Origin: an uncultured Prevotella sp.
Lineage (GTDB): Bacteria > Bacteroidota > Bacteroidia > Bacteroidales > Bacteroidaceae
Assembly: GCA_905236815.1 (NCBI GenBank)
Contig: CAJOPE010000082.1
Location: 1 to 49,858, forward strand
Direction: 5' to 3'
Length of the DNA stretch: 49,858 bases
Part shown: positions 7,660 through 17,784 of the stretch, in pieces
Layout: each line of letters begins with the position of its first letter
Position numbering within the stretch: the first letter of the stretch is position 1
Position numbers and translations under genes: made by a program
Notes under the pieces: model-generated
What the model saw: the letters and a program-made list of their open reading frames with translations, nothing else
The model's database searches: none
Told to the model about the DNA's origin: nothing

Positions 7660-9693
7660 TTACCAAAGTTTCAAGCGTTCAGTTTCAGGAATGAACATCT
7701 TATCACCCTGCTTTACTCCAAATGCCTCATACCAGGCATTAATGTGAGGAAGTGCGCCATTTACACGCCACTCACCAAGAGCATGTGGGTCAACTTTTAC
7801 ACGACGGCGAATCTCCTGGTCTGTGATATTCTGTCCCCAAACACCTGCGTATGCAACGAAGAAACGCTGTGCAGGAGTAAGACCATTCAAGTTCTTTGCC
7901 TTCTTTGCACCTGTTGCATTCTGGAAAGCTTTGAAAGCAACCTCAAGACCTCCGTGGTCGGCAAGGTTCTCACCAAGAGTGAACTTACCATTGCTGTGAA
8001 GACCTGGCAACACCTCGATATTGTCGAAGAACTTAGCATAGAGATCAGCACGCTGCTTGAAATTCTCTGCATCACTCTCTGTCCACCAGTCCTTCAAGTT
8101 ACCATCAGCATCATACTGACGGCCCTGATCGTCAAATCCGTGAGTCATCTCATGACCAATAACTACACCGATAGCACCATAATTGAATGCCTCATCAGCC
8201 TTAGGATCGAAGAATGGATACTGAAGAATACCTGCAGGGAAACAAATCTCATTTGTAGTTGGATTGTAGTAGGCATTCACTGTCTGAGGAGTCATGTGCC
8301 ACTCATCTCTATCTACAGGCTGACCAGCCTTCTTTGCAATATGATCATCGTGAGAGAAATGACGGCAAGCCAATACATTCTCGTAGAAACTCTTGCTAGG
8401 ATCGATAGTCAAAGAGCTGTAGTCCTTCCACTTGTTAGGATAACCTACCTTTACATAGAACTTGTCGAGTTTATTGTGAGCATTAGCCTTTGTTTCATCG
8501 CTCATCCATGTCTGGGCATCAATGCGCTGACCAAGACTAACCTGAAGATTCTTGATAAGAGCCTCCATCATCTTCTTTGAAGTCTCAGGGAAGTAACGCT
8601 TGCAGTAAATGTTACCAAGTGCCTTGCCCATCTGCGCATCTACCTGATTGGTAGCACGCTTCCAGAGAGGGAAGTCTTCCTTACGACCACTGATAGTCTT
8701 GCCGAAGAAATCGAAATTAGCCTCACGAATCTCATCAGTAAGATAGCTTGCTGAGTTCTGGATAACATCCCATGCCATCAAGGCACGAATCTCGTCAGCA
8801 GTCTGCAACTGAAGAATCTGATTCAAGCCCTGGAAGAAAGCAGGCTGACCCACGATCATTTCCTGGATATACTCGCTCTTTACGCCTTCAGCATTTGACA
8901 TAGCCTCCAAAGGAATAGCAGGATAGTTGCTCTGGAACTCCTTCAAGGTCATCTTGTTGTAGTTTGCCTGAGGATCACGCAACTCTGTATTGCTCTTTGA
9001 GATCAAGGCAAGGATCATCTCCTGACGATAGATTGCCTCGGCGCTCTTCTCTGACTCGCTATTGCTGAAGCCATAAAGTTTGAACATACGAGCGATGTGC
9101 TTCTTGAAAGCCTCACGAATAGCTACTGTGGCAGAATCATTATTCACATAATAATCCTTCTGACCGAGTGTCAGACCACCCTGATAAAGGCTGAGGATAT
9201 TCATGGTTACATTCTTGTCGTCAGCACCAAACCAGCTGCTGAACTGAACGCCGTAACCGTCCTTAGCATATTTCAGCTGTAACGCGCGGAGAGCCTCCTT
9301 GGTCTTAGCACCCTTGAGTTCATCAAGAATGCCCTGAACTGGAGCAATACCCTGCTTATTACGGCTTTCCACATCAAGCGCGAGTTTATAGAAATCACTC
9401 AACTTCTGCTCGATTGTTCCTTCCTTGTAAGTCTTCTTCTTTAAATCAGAAAGGATAGCATTAATACGCTTGTTGTTGTTCTCCTGAAGCTGATCGAAAC
9501 TACCAAAACGGCTATAGGCAGCAGGCAGAGGATTATTCTTCTGCCATCCACCAGTTGCATACTGATAGAAATCATCTTGAGGACGAACCGACTTGTTGAA
9601 ATTCTGCTCAACAAGACCCGACTTGTTCTGGGCGTTACCTGAAACAGGCATTACGCAAACCATCATCATCGGAATAATTTTCTTCATGTCCAT
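7660..9693 (-). CDS. pepO: M13 family zinc metallopeptidase (PepO/neprilysin type)
   Basis: 677 residues, the usual length for M13 endopeptidases, which cleave small peptides. The signal peptide is MKKIIPMMMVCVMPVSGNA. The M13 N-terminal domain is large and helical. The zinc site is HEMTHGFDDQG, with the third ligand in ENLADHGG, and the C-terminus is rich in aromatic residues as usual. The true start may be the second Met (9687). The protein is likely periplasmic or secreted and could help in peptide nutrition. It begins 13 bases after the ABC-F gene and probably shares its promoter. Confidence 0.94.
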   Translation of the reverse strand: MDMKKIIPMMMVCVMPVSGNAQNKSGLVEQNFNKSVRPQDDFYQYATGGWQKNNPLPAAYSRFGSFDQLQENNNKRINAILSDLKKKTYKEGTIEQKLSDFYKLALDVESRNKQGIAPVQGILDELKGAKTKEALRALQLKYAKDGYGVQFSSWFGADDKNVTMNILSLYQGGLTLGQKDYYVNNDSATVAIREAFKKHIARMFKLYGFSNSESEKSAEAIYRQEMILALISKSNTELRDPQANYNKMTLKEFQSNYPAIPLEAMSNAEGVKSEYIQEMIVGQPAFFQGLNQILQLQTADEIRALMAWDVIQNSASYLTDEIREANFDFFGKTISGRKEDFPLWKRATNQVDAQMGKALGNIYCKRYFPETSKKMMEALIKNLQVSLGQRIDAQTWMSDETKANAHNKLDKFYVKVGYPNKWKDYSSLTIDPSKSFYENVLACRHFSHDDHIAKKAGQPVDRDEWHMTPQTVNAYYNPTTNEICFPAGILQYPFFDPKADEAFNYGAIGVVIGHEMTHGFDDQGRQYDADGNLKDWWTESDAENFKQRADLYAKFFDNIEVLPGLHSNGKFTLGENLADHGGLEVAFKAFQNATGAKKAKNLNGLTPAQRFFVAYAGVWGQNITDQEIRRRVKVDPHALGEWRVNGALPHINAWYEAFGVKQGDKMFIPETERLKLW

Positions 9694-9706
9694 AATTTAG
9701 ATTAAT

Positions 9707-11680
9707 TTAATGATTTGATATTTCTTCTAGTTCACTCGAAAGAATGAACCAATTTTCGTTTTCTTCATCCAATTTCTGCTGCAAGCCGGAATACTCAGTT
9801 ATAAGCTCCATATTGGCAGCATTCTCATTCTTCATCAAAAGAGCATCAAGTTCCGCCTTTCGCTTTTCTAAAGAGGCTATACGTTCCTCCGACTCCTTTA
9901 CGGCTTTCTCGGCCTTACGGATTTTCTTCTGCTGCTCCTTATGCTCTGCATAGCTCAACTTTGCAGCTTCTTTCTGAGCATCAACTGCAGAAGTTGCATT
10001 TCCTGCAAGCTGTTCCGCCTGAATGGCAGAACTTGCCCGAAGTGATGAATTTCCGATAGCTTCATTAATTGATTCTGCATTATGAGCACGCAGATAATCA
10101 TAAATTCCACCTAGGTGTTCACGCACTTTCTGATGGCCGAACTCATAGACCTTATCTACAAGTCCATCAAGGAAGTCTCGATCATGACTAACGATAATGG
10201 CAGTACCATCAAAAGCCTTAATAGCTTCCTTCAGGACATCCTTAGAAGGCAAATCCAAATGGTTGGTAGGCTCATCCAATATCAGCAAATTAACTGGCTC
10301 TAAAAGAAGCTTGATCATAGCCAAGCGACTACGCTCACCTCCACTCAGTACCTTAACTTTCTTCTCGGAAGTTTCACCTCCAAACATAAAGGCTCCCAGC
10401 AGATCGTTAATTTTCAGACGCATATCTCCTGTTGCAACCTGATCGATGGTATCAAAGATACTTAGGTTCTCATCCAATAACTGTGCCTGATTCTGAGCAA
10501 AATAACCTATCTGGATATTATGACCTATTTTCAATTCGCCGGTATAGGGAATCTGATCCATAATACACTTTACTAAAGTGGACTTGCCCTCGCCATTCTT
10601 TCCAACGAAAGCAACCTTCTCACCTCTTTTAATCGTAAGTGTTACATGGTCAAATACAGTCTTATCATCATAATCCTTGCGAACCTCATCACAGATAACA
10701 GGATAGTCGCCACTACGCAAACAAGGTGGGAATTTCAAATGCATCACTTTATTATCCACCTCATCCACCTCTATTGGCACCATCTTCTCCAATTGGCGAA
10801 TACGCTGTTGCACTTGAACCGCTTTGGTAGGCTTATAGCGGAAACGCTCCACAAAGTCTCTGATATCAGCCATCTCCTTTTGCTGATTTTCATAAGCACG
10901 AAGTTGCTGTTCACGACGCTCCTTGCGAAGTTCAAGATATTGATCATACTTTACTTTATAATCTTCTACATGATGGCAGGTGATTTCAAGGGTTCGATTG
11001 GTTACATTATTAATAAAGGCACGGTCGTGACTCACAAGAACCACAGCACTGCCGCTATTTGCCAAGAATTGTTCCAGCCACTGAATACTATCAATATCGA
11101 GATGGTTGGTTGGCTCATCAAGCAACAACACATCAGGATTTCGAAGTAGAATCTTGGCCAACTCAATTCTCATTCGCCATCCACCCGAGAATTCTTTAGT
11201 GGGACGATCAAAATCAGAGCGTTCAAATCCAAGACCCATGAGCGTTCTCTCAATAGAAGCCTCATAGTTCTCACCGCCCATCATCATAAAATGATCGTGC
11301 AATTGCGTAAACGATTCTACTAGTTCACTGTAGCTTTCACTTTCGTAATCAGTACGATCAGCCATTTCCTGCTGCATTTTCTCAAGACGCTCCTTAAGTT
11401 TAGTAGCATCAGAAAAAGCCTTTCGCGTTTCCTCACGAACTGTGGTATCATCCTGAAGTTTCATCACCTGAGGAAGATAACCCACAGTACATTCATTAGG
11501 AATCGCTACAGAACCCGCAGTAGGCTTTTGTAGTCCACACAAAATCTTAAGCATAGTGGATTTGCCAGCACCATTTTTACCGACAAGCGCTATACGATCA
11601 TGATCATTGATTACAAAACCTACGTTATCGAAAAGGGGCTTTGTTCCAAACTCCACCTTCAATCCTTCTACAGAAATCAT
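9707..11680 (-). CDS. ABC-F family ATPase (ribosome-associated, Uup/YdiF type)
   Basis: A 657-residue cytoplasmic protein with two ATPase domains in one chain and no membrane segment. The first Walker A is GKNGAGKST (about 34-42) and the first signature is FSGGWRMRIELAK, followed by LLLDEPTNHLD. The second set is GKNGEGKST, LSGGERSRLAM and LILDEPTNHLD. An arginine/lysine-rich linker lies between the domains, as in translation factors that bind the ribosomal E site. A charged C-terminal coiled coil (about 560-650) resembles Uup. The role is translation quality control or ribosome rescue rather than transport; the exact subfamily is uncertain. Confidence 0.93.
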   Translation of the reverse strand: MISVEGLKVEFGTKPLFDNVGFVINDHDRIALVGKNGAGKSTMLKILCGLQKPTAGSVAIPNECTVGYLPQVMKLQDDTTVREETRKAFSDATKLKERLEKMQQEMADRTDYESESYSELVESFTQLHDHFMMMGGENYEASIERTLMGLGFERSDFDRPTKEFSGGWRMRIELAKILLRNPDVLLLDEPTNHLDIDSIQWLEQFLANSGSAVVLVSHDRAFINNVTNRTLEITCHHVEDYKVKYDQYLELRKERREQQLRAYENQQKEMADIRDFVERFRYKPTKAVQVQQRIRQLEKMVPIEVDEVDNKVMHLKFPPCLRSGDYPVICDEVRKDYDDKTVFDHVTLTIKRGEKVAFVGKNGEGKSTLVKCIMDQIPYTGELKIGHNIQIGYFAQNQAQLLDENLSIFDTIDQVATGDMRLKINDLLGAFMFGGETSEKKVKVLSGGERSRLAMIKLLLEPVNLLILDEPTNHLDLPSKDVLKEAIKAFDGTAIIVSHDRDFLDGLVDKVYEFGHQKVREHLGGIYDYLRAHNAESINEAIGNSSLRASSAIQAEQLAGNATSAVDAQKEAAKLSYAEHKEQQKKIRKAEKAVKESEERIASLEKRKAELDALLMKNENAANMELITEYSGLQQKLDEENENWFILSSELEEISNH

Positions 11681-11709
11681 TTATCTAATATCTAATTGCA
11701 ATTTGATTG

Positions 11710-11717
11710 CAAAGATA
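11710..11717 (-). promoter_or_regulatory. Promoter -7 box of the ABC-F / pepO unit
   Basis: TATCTTTG on the minus strand, 29 bases upstream of the ABC-F start codon. Confidence 0.75.
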
Positions 11718-11769
11718 CTAAAAAAAAACAAGAAATAAAGTTTAAAGAGAAATAATATAGAGATTTAAT

Positions 11770-11976
11770 AACAAAATTGGGCGACCTCCAACACATGGCA
11801 TCGAAACAACGGAGATGTGGCAAAATATAATAATTTAAAGAAGGTAATTATTACTGACCGTCATTGGGAACCATCTTAAAGTGTCAAGTATCGCCCAAAA
11901 TTCCAATGGTGGATAACTTAGCTTGCCACCAGCAGAACATCCAGAAACGTTCTTAACCTTCTATAAACGAATTCTA
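11770..11976 (-). ncRNA. Structured RNA downstream of rplT, Bacteroidales-1 (6S-like) candidate
   Basis: A stretch of about 200 bases without an ORF, headed by its own TAnnTTTG promoter at 11982-11989. Its stems include AGAAC..GTTCT, GGTGG..CCACC and TAATAATT..AATTATTA. An 8-bp closing stem, TTGGGCGA (11897-11890) with TCGCCCAA (11784-11777), is followed by a short T run. Rfam family Bacteroidales-1 is described as a promoter-headed RNA found next to L20 genes in Bacteroidales, later proposed as the 6S RNA of the group. The position after rplT fits. Assignment is from context and structure, not from a covariance search; ends are approximate. Confidence 0.65.
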
Positions 11977-11981
11977 TGATG

Positions 11982-11989
11982 CAAAGATA
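11982..11989 (-). promoter_or_regulatory. Promoter -7 box of the structured RNA
   Basis: TATCTTTG on the minus strand, located after the rplT terminator and with no coding sequence downstream before the ABC-F promoter. Confidence 0.75.
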
Positions 11990-12021
11990 AACTTTTATTT
12001 CGAGACTTGCAATGAAAAAGC

Positions 12022-12059
12022 AAAAAAAAATTGCATTTCTCGTTAAAGAAATGCAATTT
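12022..12059 (-). terminator. Terminator of the infC-rpmI-rplT operon
   Basis: A perfect 13-bp stem (12059-12047 with 12040-12028) with a 6-base loop, followed on the minus strand by a run of T. It starts 24 bases after the rplT stop codon. Confidence 0.93.
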
Positions 12060-12083
12060 ATGTCGAAAATAAGCCTATACGAC

Positions 12084-12428
12084 TTATTTTACCTTGTCTA
12101 CGATAGCCTTGAATGCCTCAGGGTTGTTCATAGCGAGGTCAGCGAGAACCTTACGGTTGATCTCAATACCTGCCTTGTGAAGAGCACCCATCAACTGGCT
12201 GTAGCTCATGTTCTCGAGACGCGCAGCAGCGTTGATACGCTGAATCCAAAGAGCGCGGAAATTGCGCTTCTTGTTACGACGGTCACGATAAGCGTAGGTA
12301 AGACCCTTTTCCCAAGTGTTCTTAGCTACTGTCCAAACGTTCTTGCGAGCTCCATAATAACCTTTAGTGAGCTTCAGGATACGTGTTCTCTTTGCTTTTG
12401 ATGCAACGTGATTTACTGATCTTGGCAT
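12084..12428 (-). CDS. rplT: Large-subunit ribosomal protein L20
   Basis: 114 residues, the standard bL20 length. The N-terminus is very basic ([18 protein letters not shown]) with the family stretch [11 protein letters not shown], and the C-terminal globular half carries [16 protein letters not shown] sequence ([13 protein letters not shown]). It binds 23S rRNA early in 50S assembly. It is the last gene of infC-rpmI-rplT, 39 bases after rpmI, and is followed by a strong terminator and then the structured RNA. Confidence 0.98.
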   Translation of the reverse strand: MPRSVNHVASKAKRTRILKLTKGYYGARKNVWTVAKNTWEKGLTYAYRDRRNKKRNFRALWIQRINAAARLENMSYSQLMGALHKAGIEINRKVLADLAMNNPEAFKAIVDKVK

Positions 12429-12467
12429 AATTTTGTTTCTTTAAAAGTTCGACTAAAAAGTTATTAA

Positions 12468-12665
12468 TTAACGGAGGCAGAGCAAGTCGCGTACCTGCTT
12501 CATGTTTGTCTGATCAACAATTGTCTGATGAACCAGATTTCTCTTCTGCTTCTTTGTCTTCTTAGTCAGAATGTGACTGTGGTAAGCGTGATGACGCTTG
12601 ATTTTACCAGTACCGGTGAAACGGAATCTCTTCTTTGCGCCGGAGTTAGTCTTTACTTTTGGCAT
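12468..12665 (-). CDS. rpmI: Large-subunit ribosomal protein L35
   Basis: 65 residues, typical of bL35, with N-terminus [14 protein letters not shown] and the basic stretch [17 protein letters not shown]. It lies between infC and rplT in the widespread infC-rpmI-rplT order. The 95-base gap after infC holds a hairpin that could mediate L20 feedback, as in other bacteria. Confidence 0.98.
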   Translation of the reverse strand: MPKVKTNSGAKKRFRFTGTGKIKRHHAYHSHILTKKTKKQKRNLVHQTIVDQTNMKQVRDLLCLR

Positions 12666-12708
12666 TTTTGTTAAATTTTTAAATTGTTATTATTTAAAGT
12701 TTAGGATG

Positions 12709-12732
12709 GTAACGTATATACCAGGACGTTAC
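12709..12732 (-). promoter_or_regulatory. Hairpin in the rpmI leader, possible L20 autoregulation site
   Basis: GTAACGT (12709-12715) pairs with ACGTTAC (12726-12732) around a 10-base loop in the gap between infC and rpmI. In several phyla L20 represses its own operon by binding an RNA structure in this place. Function here is inferred from position only. Confidence 0.4.
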
Positions 12733-12760
12733 GCATACCCTTTTTCTTTCAGTTTGGAAA

Positions 12761-13453
12761 TTAATCCTCGTTGTTTTCTACGAGAGCTTTCAAAGCATCT
12801 CCACCCTTGGCATTTGCGAGTAAGCCGTTATTTTCAGCATTCTCATCCTTTTCTACCTTAGCTGCTGCTTTAGCTTCTGCCTCCGCTGCCTCTCGGTCAC
12901 GCTTCTGCTGGCTCTTCTTAGCCTGTCCTGCCTTCTTTGGAGAAAGATACAAGAACATCTTCTTGCCTTCGAGCTTTGGCATCTGCTCAACCTTACCATA
13001 TTCCTCAAGGTCATTAGCGAAACGGAGAAGAAGAACTTCACCCTGCTCCTTGAAAAGGATGCTTCGGCCACGGAAGAATACATAAGCACGAACCTTGTTA
13101 CCTTCAGAGAGGAACTCCTGTGCATGCTTCAACTTAAACTGGTAGTCATGCTCATCAGTCTGAGGTCCGAATCGTATTTCCTTGATTTCTACCTTCACCT
13201 GCTTCTGCTTCATCTCTTTCTGATGCTTCTTCTGCTGATAAAGGAACTTAGAATAGTCGATCAGACGACAAACTGGAGGCTGCGCATTTGGTGAAATCTC
13301 TACTAGATCCACGCCTTCCTGGCGAGCCATTTCCAAAGCCTTACGAGTTGGCATCACTTCTGAGCCAGCATCACTCACTACTCGAACCTCGCGTATGTGA
13401 ATTTGTTCGTTTACACGGTATTGGTTCTTTAATTTGTTCTTGTCATTCTTCAT
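12761..13453 (-). CDS. infC: Translation initiation factor IF-3 with acidic/Ala-rich C-terminal tail
   Basis: Binds the 30S subunit and controls start codon and initiator tRNA selection. The N-terminal domain begins [21 protein letters not shown] and includes [22 protein letters not shown]; the C-terminal domain contains [16 protein letters not shown]. At 230 residues it is longer than the roughly 180-residue enterobacterial protein. The extra 50 residues form a Lys/Ala/Glu-rich low-complexity tail, an extension seen in Bacteroidetes. The start is an ordinary ATG rather than the rare AUU used in E. coli, so autoregulation by start codon discrimination is not indicated. It has its own promoter at 13518-13525. 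Confidence 0.97.
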   Translation of the reverse strand: MKNDKNKLKNQYRVNEQIHIREVRVVSDAGSEVMPTRKALEMARQEGVDLVEISPNAQPPVCRLIDYSKFLYQQKKHQKEMKQKQVKVEIKEIRFGPQTDEHDYQFKLKHAQEFLSEGNKVRAYVFFRGRSILFKEQGEVLLLRFANDLEEYGKVEQMPKLEGKKMFLYLSPKKAGQAKKSQQKRDREAAEAEAKAAAKVEKDENAENNGLLANAKGGDALKALVENNED

Positions 13454-13517
13454 TAACTATTCTGTAATTGAAATCTAATATTTTTACGAACCGACTGACG
13501 TTAGCCAATTCAGCGTG

Positions 13518-13525
13518 CAAAGTTA
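13518..13525 (-). promoter_or_regulatory. Promoter -7 box of infC
   Basis: TAACTTTG on the minus strand, located between the thrS terminator and infC, giving a leader of about 60 bases. Confidence 0.72.
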
Positions 13526-13569
13526 CTAAATTCTGTTTAACAAAAAAAATTTTCGACTTACTTTTTTAT

Positions 13570-13610
13570 TAAAAAAGGGTTTAAAAGTGCCTTAATCCAC
13601 TTTTAAACCC
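13570..13610 (-). terminator. Terminator of thrS
   Basis: A perfect 13-bp stem (13610-13598 with 13589-13577), followed on the minus strand by a T run. It separates thrS from infC transcription. Confidence 0.92.
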
Positions 13611-13678
13611 CTGATATTTAAAAAAACATAGAAAATCTTGTCGCTTTTGACTTAATCTCCAATGCTTCTTGAATGCTA

Positions 13679-15625
13679 TTAAATATCCTTCAACTGGTTA
13701 GCAACCTCGTCGTTGATACGCTGAGCAAACTCCTCCATCTTCATAGTTGCCTGCTCGCCACCACCCTGAACACGCATAGATACGAGTCCCTCAGCAGCCT
13801 CTTTCTCACCAACAATTACCATGAAAGGTACACGCTTCAACTCGTTGTCGCGAATCTTACGACCGATCTTCTCGTTACGGTCGTCGATATAACCACGAAC
13901 ATCAACGCTATCAAAGTATTCCTTCACCTTCTTAGCATAGTCGTTATACTTTTCTGAGATAGGAAGAATAGCAACCTGATCTGGTGTCAACCAAAGTGGG
14001 AAGTGACCTGCTGTATGCTCGATAAGCACAGCAGTGAAACGCTCGAGTGAACCGAATGGTGCACGGTGAATCATAACTGGAGTCTTCTTTGAGTTATCCT
14101 CTGCAGTGTACTCCAACTTGAAACGCTGTGGAAGGTTGTAGTCAACCTGGATAGTACCCAACTGCCACTTACGACCGATAGCATCCTTAACCATAAAGTC
14201 AAGCTTAGGTCCGTAGAAAGCAGCCTCGCCTTCTTCCTCACGTGCCTTAAGTCCCTTTTCCTTACAAGCCTCACGGATAGCATTCTGGCTCTCCTCCCAA
14301 ATCTCATCAGAACCAATGTACTTCTCGGTATCCTTAGGGTCACGAAGGGAAATCTGAGCCTCATAGTCCTTGAAGCCGAAAATAGAGAATACCTTCTGGA
14401 TAATATCAATATTATTCTCGAACTCAGCCTTTACCTGGTCTGGACGAACAAAGATATGAGCATCATCCTGAGTGAAGGTACGAACACGTGTAAGTCCGTG
14501 AAGCTCACCACTCTTCTCATAACGGAATACAGTTCCGAACTCTGCAATACGCAGAGGAAGATCTTTGTATGAACGTGGCTTACGAGCATATACCTCACAG
14601 TGATGAGGACAGTTCATTGGCTTCAACATGTAAACCTCATCCTCCTCTGGAGTCTCGATTGGTTGGAATGCATCCTTACCATAGTGAGCCCAGTGGCCAG
14701 AAGTGATATAGAGGTTCTTGCTACCAATACCTGGAGTGATGACCTCCTGATAGTTGTAAGGCTTCAATACACGACGAAGCAACTCCTGCAAGCGCAAGCG
14801 AAGTTGTGTACCCTTTGGCAACCAGATTGGAAGACCCTTACCTACTCTATCAGAGAACATAAAGAGTTCCATCTCTTTACCAATCTTACGATGGTCACGC
14901 TTCTTAGCTTCCTCGAGCAATACGAGATACTCATCCAGCAATTTCTTCTTAGGGAAAGTGATACCATAGATACGAGTCATCTGCTCGCGCTTCGCATCAC
15001 CACGCCAGAAAGCACCAGCAACACTAGTAATCTTCACAGCCTTGATTGTACCTGTAGATACAAGGTGAGGACCTGCACAAAGATCAGTAAAGCTGCCCTG
15101 TGTATATGTTGTGATGGTACCGTCTGCCAAGTCCTGAGAAATGTGCTCCACCTTGTACTTCTGACCGTCTGCCTCAAATTCCTTGATTGCATCAGCCTTA
15201 GATACCTCACGGCGAACCACAGCCTCGTCCTTCTTAGACAGCTCCAGCATCTTAGCTTCAATTTTAGGGAAATCATTCTCTGAAATTACCTGGCCTTCGG
15301 CTGGCATTACATCATAGAAGAATCCATTTTCGATAGCAGGACCGAAACCGAACTGAATACCAGGATAGAGTTCTTTAAGAGCCTCTGCTAACAAGTGTGC
15401 AGATGTATGCCAGAATGTGTGTTTACCCTGCTCATCCTCAAACTTGTAGAGTTCTACTGTAGCATCCTCGTTAATAGGACGGTTCAATTCTACTATTTCA
15501 CCATTAACACCGCAAGATACAACGTTGCGAGCGAGAGCCGATGAAATGCTCTCGGCGATTTGAGCGCCAGTTACGCCCTGTTCATACTCACGAACAGATC
15601 CGTCTGGAAATGTGATTTTAACCAT
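13679..15625 (-). CDS. thrS: Threonine--tRNA ligase
   Basis: Charges tRNA-Thr; class II synthetase with editing. The 648 residues from the ATG at 15625 give the usual length. Order: TGS domain ([20 protein letters not shown]), editing domain with [11 protein letters not shown] and the CAGPH motif, catalytic core with [37 protein letters not shown] (motif 2 region) and [11 protein letters not shown] (motif 3), and an anticodon-binding domain at the end. A reading frame 11 codons longer exists, but the promoter box at 15656-15663 overlaps its start, so the internal Met is preferred. A terminator at 13570-13610 ends the unit. Confidence 0.98.
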   Translation of the reverse strand: MVKITFPDGSVREYEQGVTGAQIAESISSALARNVVSCGVNGEIVELNRPINEDATVELYKFEDEQGKHTFWHTSAHLLAEALKELYPGIQFGFGPAIENGFFYDVMPAEGQVISENDFPKIEAKMLELSKKDEAVVRREVSKADAIKEFEADGQKYKVEHISQDLADGTITTYTQGSFTDLCAGPHLVSTGTIKAVKITSVAGAFWRGDAKREQMTRIYGITFPKKKLLDEYLVLLEEAKKRDHRKIGKEMELFMFSDRVGKGLPIWLPKGTQLRLRLQELLRRVLKPYNYQEVITPGIGSKNLYITSGHWAHYGKDAFQPIETPEEDEVYMLKPMNCPHHCEVYARKPRSYKDLPLRIAEFGTVFRYEKSGELHGLTRVRTFTQDDAHIFVRPDQVKAEFENNIDIIQKVFSIFGFKDYEAQISLRDPKDTEKYIGSDEIWEESQNAIREACKEKGLKAREEEGEAAFYGPKLDFMVKDAIGRKWQLGTIQVDYNLPQRFKLEYTAEDNSKKTPVMIHRAPFGSLERFTAVLIEHTAGHFPLWLTPDQVAILPISEKYNDYAKKVKEYFDSVDVRGYIDDRNEKIGRKIRDNELKRVPFMVIVGEKEAAEGLVSMRVQGGGEQATMKMEEFAQRINDEVANQLKDI

Positions 15626-15655
15626 ATTACAAATTAGTTTGTCTTTAATCGGGAA

Positions 15656-15663
15656 CAAAGGTA
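15656..15663 (-). promoter_or_regulatory. Promoter -7 box of thrS
   Basis: TACCTTTG on the minus strand; the predicted transcript starts about 25 bases before the chosen thrS ATG. Confidence 0.73.
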
Positions 15664-15695
15664 TAAAAAAAATATGGCTTTATGCCATATTTTTT

Positions 15696-17708
15696 CTATT
15701 TTTTCTTGGAACTTCTAATTTGTTTAATAATTGAATACGCATCAATGATTCCCAATTCACCGGCCTTACTCAAATCTTCCACTATTCCACTCTTGCCATT
15801 CGCTTTCAATCGAACAATTCCACGGTTGAAATATGCCTCTGCAAGACCTGGATTTATCTCAATTGCCTTTGTATAATCGTCTATTGCCTTTTGATATTGC
15901 ATTCGTTTGTAGTATAGGTTACCCCTATTATAATAAATGTACGCGTTCTTATTATTCAGTTTGATGGCCTCACTAAGATCTGCCTCTGCTGAATTACCTG
16001 TCGAACTACCAATACCACCCTGAACAGAAAGTCCATCCTTTCCAGCCTCGCAGATTGCCTTCTGCCAATATACCAATGGGTTCTTATCGTCAATGCTGAC
16101 ATATTCATTAAAGTCATCCAAAGCAGAATCATAGTCATGTAACAGTGTATAGGCAATACCTCTACGTAAAAGTAAAACCTTACGAAGATCATTCGTCTTG
16201 ACTACAGATAAATCAGCACTAATCTTATCTACAAAAGAGAAGAGCTTCATTGAGTTTTCATCATCCAAATGTTTCTTGTTACAAACAACATATAATGGCA
16301 TATACTTCTTTTGACGATTTAAAGAATCCAGCTCAGGCAAATAAGCCAAAGTGGATTTGATCTCTTCAAAATCATTATAGTATGACAACTCATACATTGG
16401 ACGACATTCTATTTCTACCATATAATCCTGCACTCTTCCCTTATAGCCTGTCAAAGGTCTTCTATCAGAAACTTGCGATGCCGAATCCTTCTCTTCTACA
16501 TCAACAAAAGAATCATATTTGTCAAAACTCATGTCTCGCATCTTAATGACCTCTCGTTTGCGCTTCGCCGACCATCTTGGTTGGATTCCAAAACGCTTAT
16601 CCATCTGTGCTTTAACAATTTTGAACTCATCAAGTTCAGCCTTATTCTTCATGCCCAGTTTTCTATAACATGATGCTCTATGCTGAAGGCCATACCAGAA
16701 ATTAGGGAAAATCTTAATCAAGGCAGAAAAATCACGTATAGCAGACTTATAATCAGCAACTTTCTCACTTAAATCTGCCCTATTTAAGAGAAACAACCAG
16801 TTTTTCGGATCCTTAGCAACCAAATAGTCAAAGTCCTGAATGGCTCTATTGTCATCACCAAGTTCCTGCCTCAGCTTACCACGATTAAAATGCCCCCTGA
16901 AATTATCCGGATCTATTCTCAATGCCTGATCATAGTCCTCAAGCGATTCCCTCAAGCGATTAAGATAATACCTGGAAATTGCTCTCATTAAAAAAGCTTT
17001 TGCATTCCTACTATCAAAGCTAATTATTTTCGAGGTACTCTCATCCACTTTCTTCCATTCCTTACGATTATAAGAAATACCAGCCATTACTTTCCAGTTG
17101 TCAGCATTGTAGGGATTGAGTTTCAAACTTTGCTCAACATATTTTTCAGCTTGAATAGTATCTTTTTTGTTTAATTTGACCTCACCCAAAAGAGAGAATG
17201 CATCAGAAAAATCCTCCCAACGATTAATAATATCCTTTAAATGGGATTCCGCTTCATCATAACGATGAAGATTAAATTCACATAAAGCCCGATTAAAATT
17301 GTATTTCTTACTGGAAGGGTTATATTGCAAAGCCTTAATCCAATCTCCTAGCGATTCTTCAAAATTCTGAAGTTTAAAACGAGTGAGTGCTCGCAATTCA
17401 TAAAAACCTCCAATATATGGATTTAATTCCAAAGCCTGAGTAACATCCGATTCTGCCCCTACAAAATCATCTAAAAAATATTTTGCTTCAGCACGATAAA
17501 ACCATGGCCCATAAAGATAAGGCTTTGCAGAAATTGCCCAGTTAAAATACTTAATAGCAAGCACATACTCTTGACCCTCAAGCGAATTATAACCAGCCCC
17601 TATAACCTTATCTGTACGATATTGACCAAAAGAATTGCTTGTCATCAAAAACAAGCAAACGCATAACCAAACCTTTCTTAAAGAAAAGGTTCTTAATAAT
17701 CCATTCAT
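15696..17708 (-). CDS. Exported tetratricopeptide-repeat protein
   Basis: About 670 residues. The signal peptide (VWLCVCLFLMTSNSFGQ) is followed by a long array of TPR units. Clear examples are RGNLYYKRMQYQKAIDDYTKAIEINPG near the C-terminus, and HFNRGKLRQELGDDNRAIQDFDYLVAKDP in the middle. A less regular segment at about 390-480 may be a spacer domain. TPR arrays scaffold protein complexes; the partner is unknown. It follows def by about 70 bases, with a weak hairpin and T run in the gap. The start may be the Met at 17717 or 17708; the latter is closer to the signal sequence. Confidence 0.9.
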   Translation of the reverse strand: MNGLLRTFSLRKVWLCVCLFLMTSNSFGQYRTDKVIGAGYNSLEGQEYVLAIKYFNWAISAKPYLYGPWFYRAEAKYFLDDFVGAESDVTQALELNPYIGGFYELRALTRFKLQNFEESLGDWIKALQYNPSSKKYNFNRALCEFNLHRYDEAESHLKDIINRWEDFSDAFSLLGEVKLNKKDTIQAEKYVEQSLKLNPYNADNWKVMAGISYNRKEWKKVDESTSKIISFDSRNAKAFLMRAISRYYLNRLRESLEDYDQALRIDPDNFRGHFNRGKLRQELGDDNRAIQDFDYLVAKDPKNWLFLLNRADLSEKVADYKSAIRDFSALIKIFPNFWYGLQHRASCYRKLGMKNKAELDEFKIVKAQMDKRFGIQPRWSAKRKREVIKMRDMSFDKYDSFVDVEEKDSASQVSDRRPLTGYKGRVQDYMVEIECRPMYELSYYNDFEEIKSTLAYLPELDSLNRQKKYMPLYVVCNKKHLDDENSMKLFSFVDKISADLSVVKTNDLRKVLLLRRGIAYTLLHDYDSALDDFNEYVSIDDKNPLVYWQKAICEAGKDGLSVQGGIGSSTGNSAEADLSEAIKLNNKNAYIYYNRGNLYYKRMQYQKAIDDYTKAIEINPGLAEAYFNRGIVRLKANGKSGIVEDLSKAGELGIIDAYSIIKQIRSSKKK

Positions 17709-17784
17709 TTTCAACATTTTCTTAAAGTTTAAAAAATCCCTCGACGGGAGTAGGCCTGGTTATACGTTTTTTCAGGGAATATAG

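Noticed and set aside
7744..8580. Plus-strand ORF of 278 codons
   Set aside because: Antisense to the M13 peptidase gene; no motif and no start signals.
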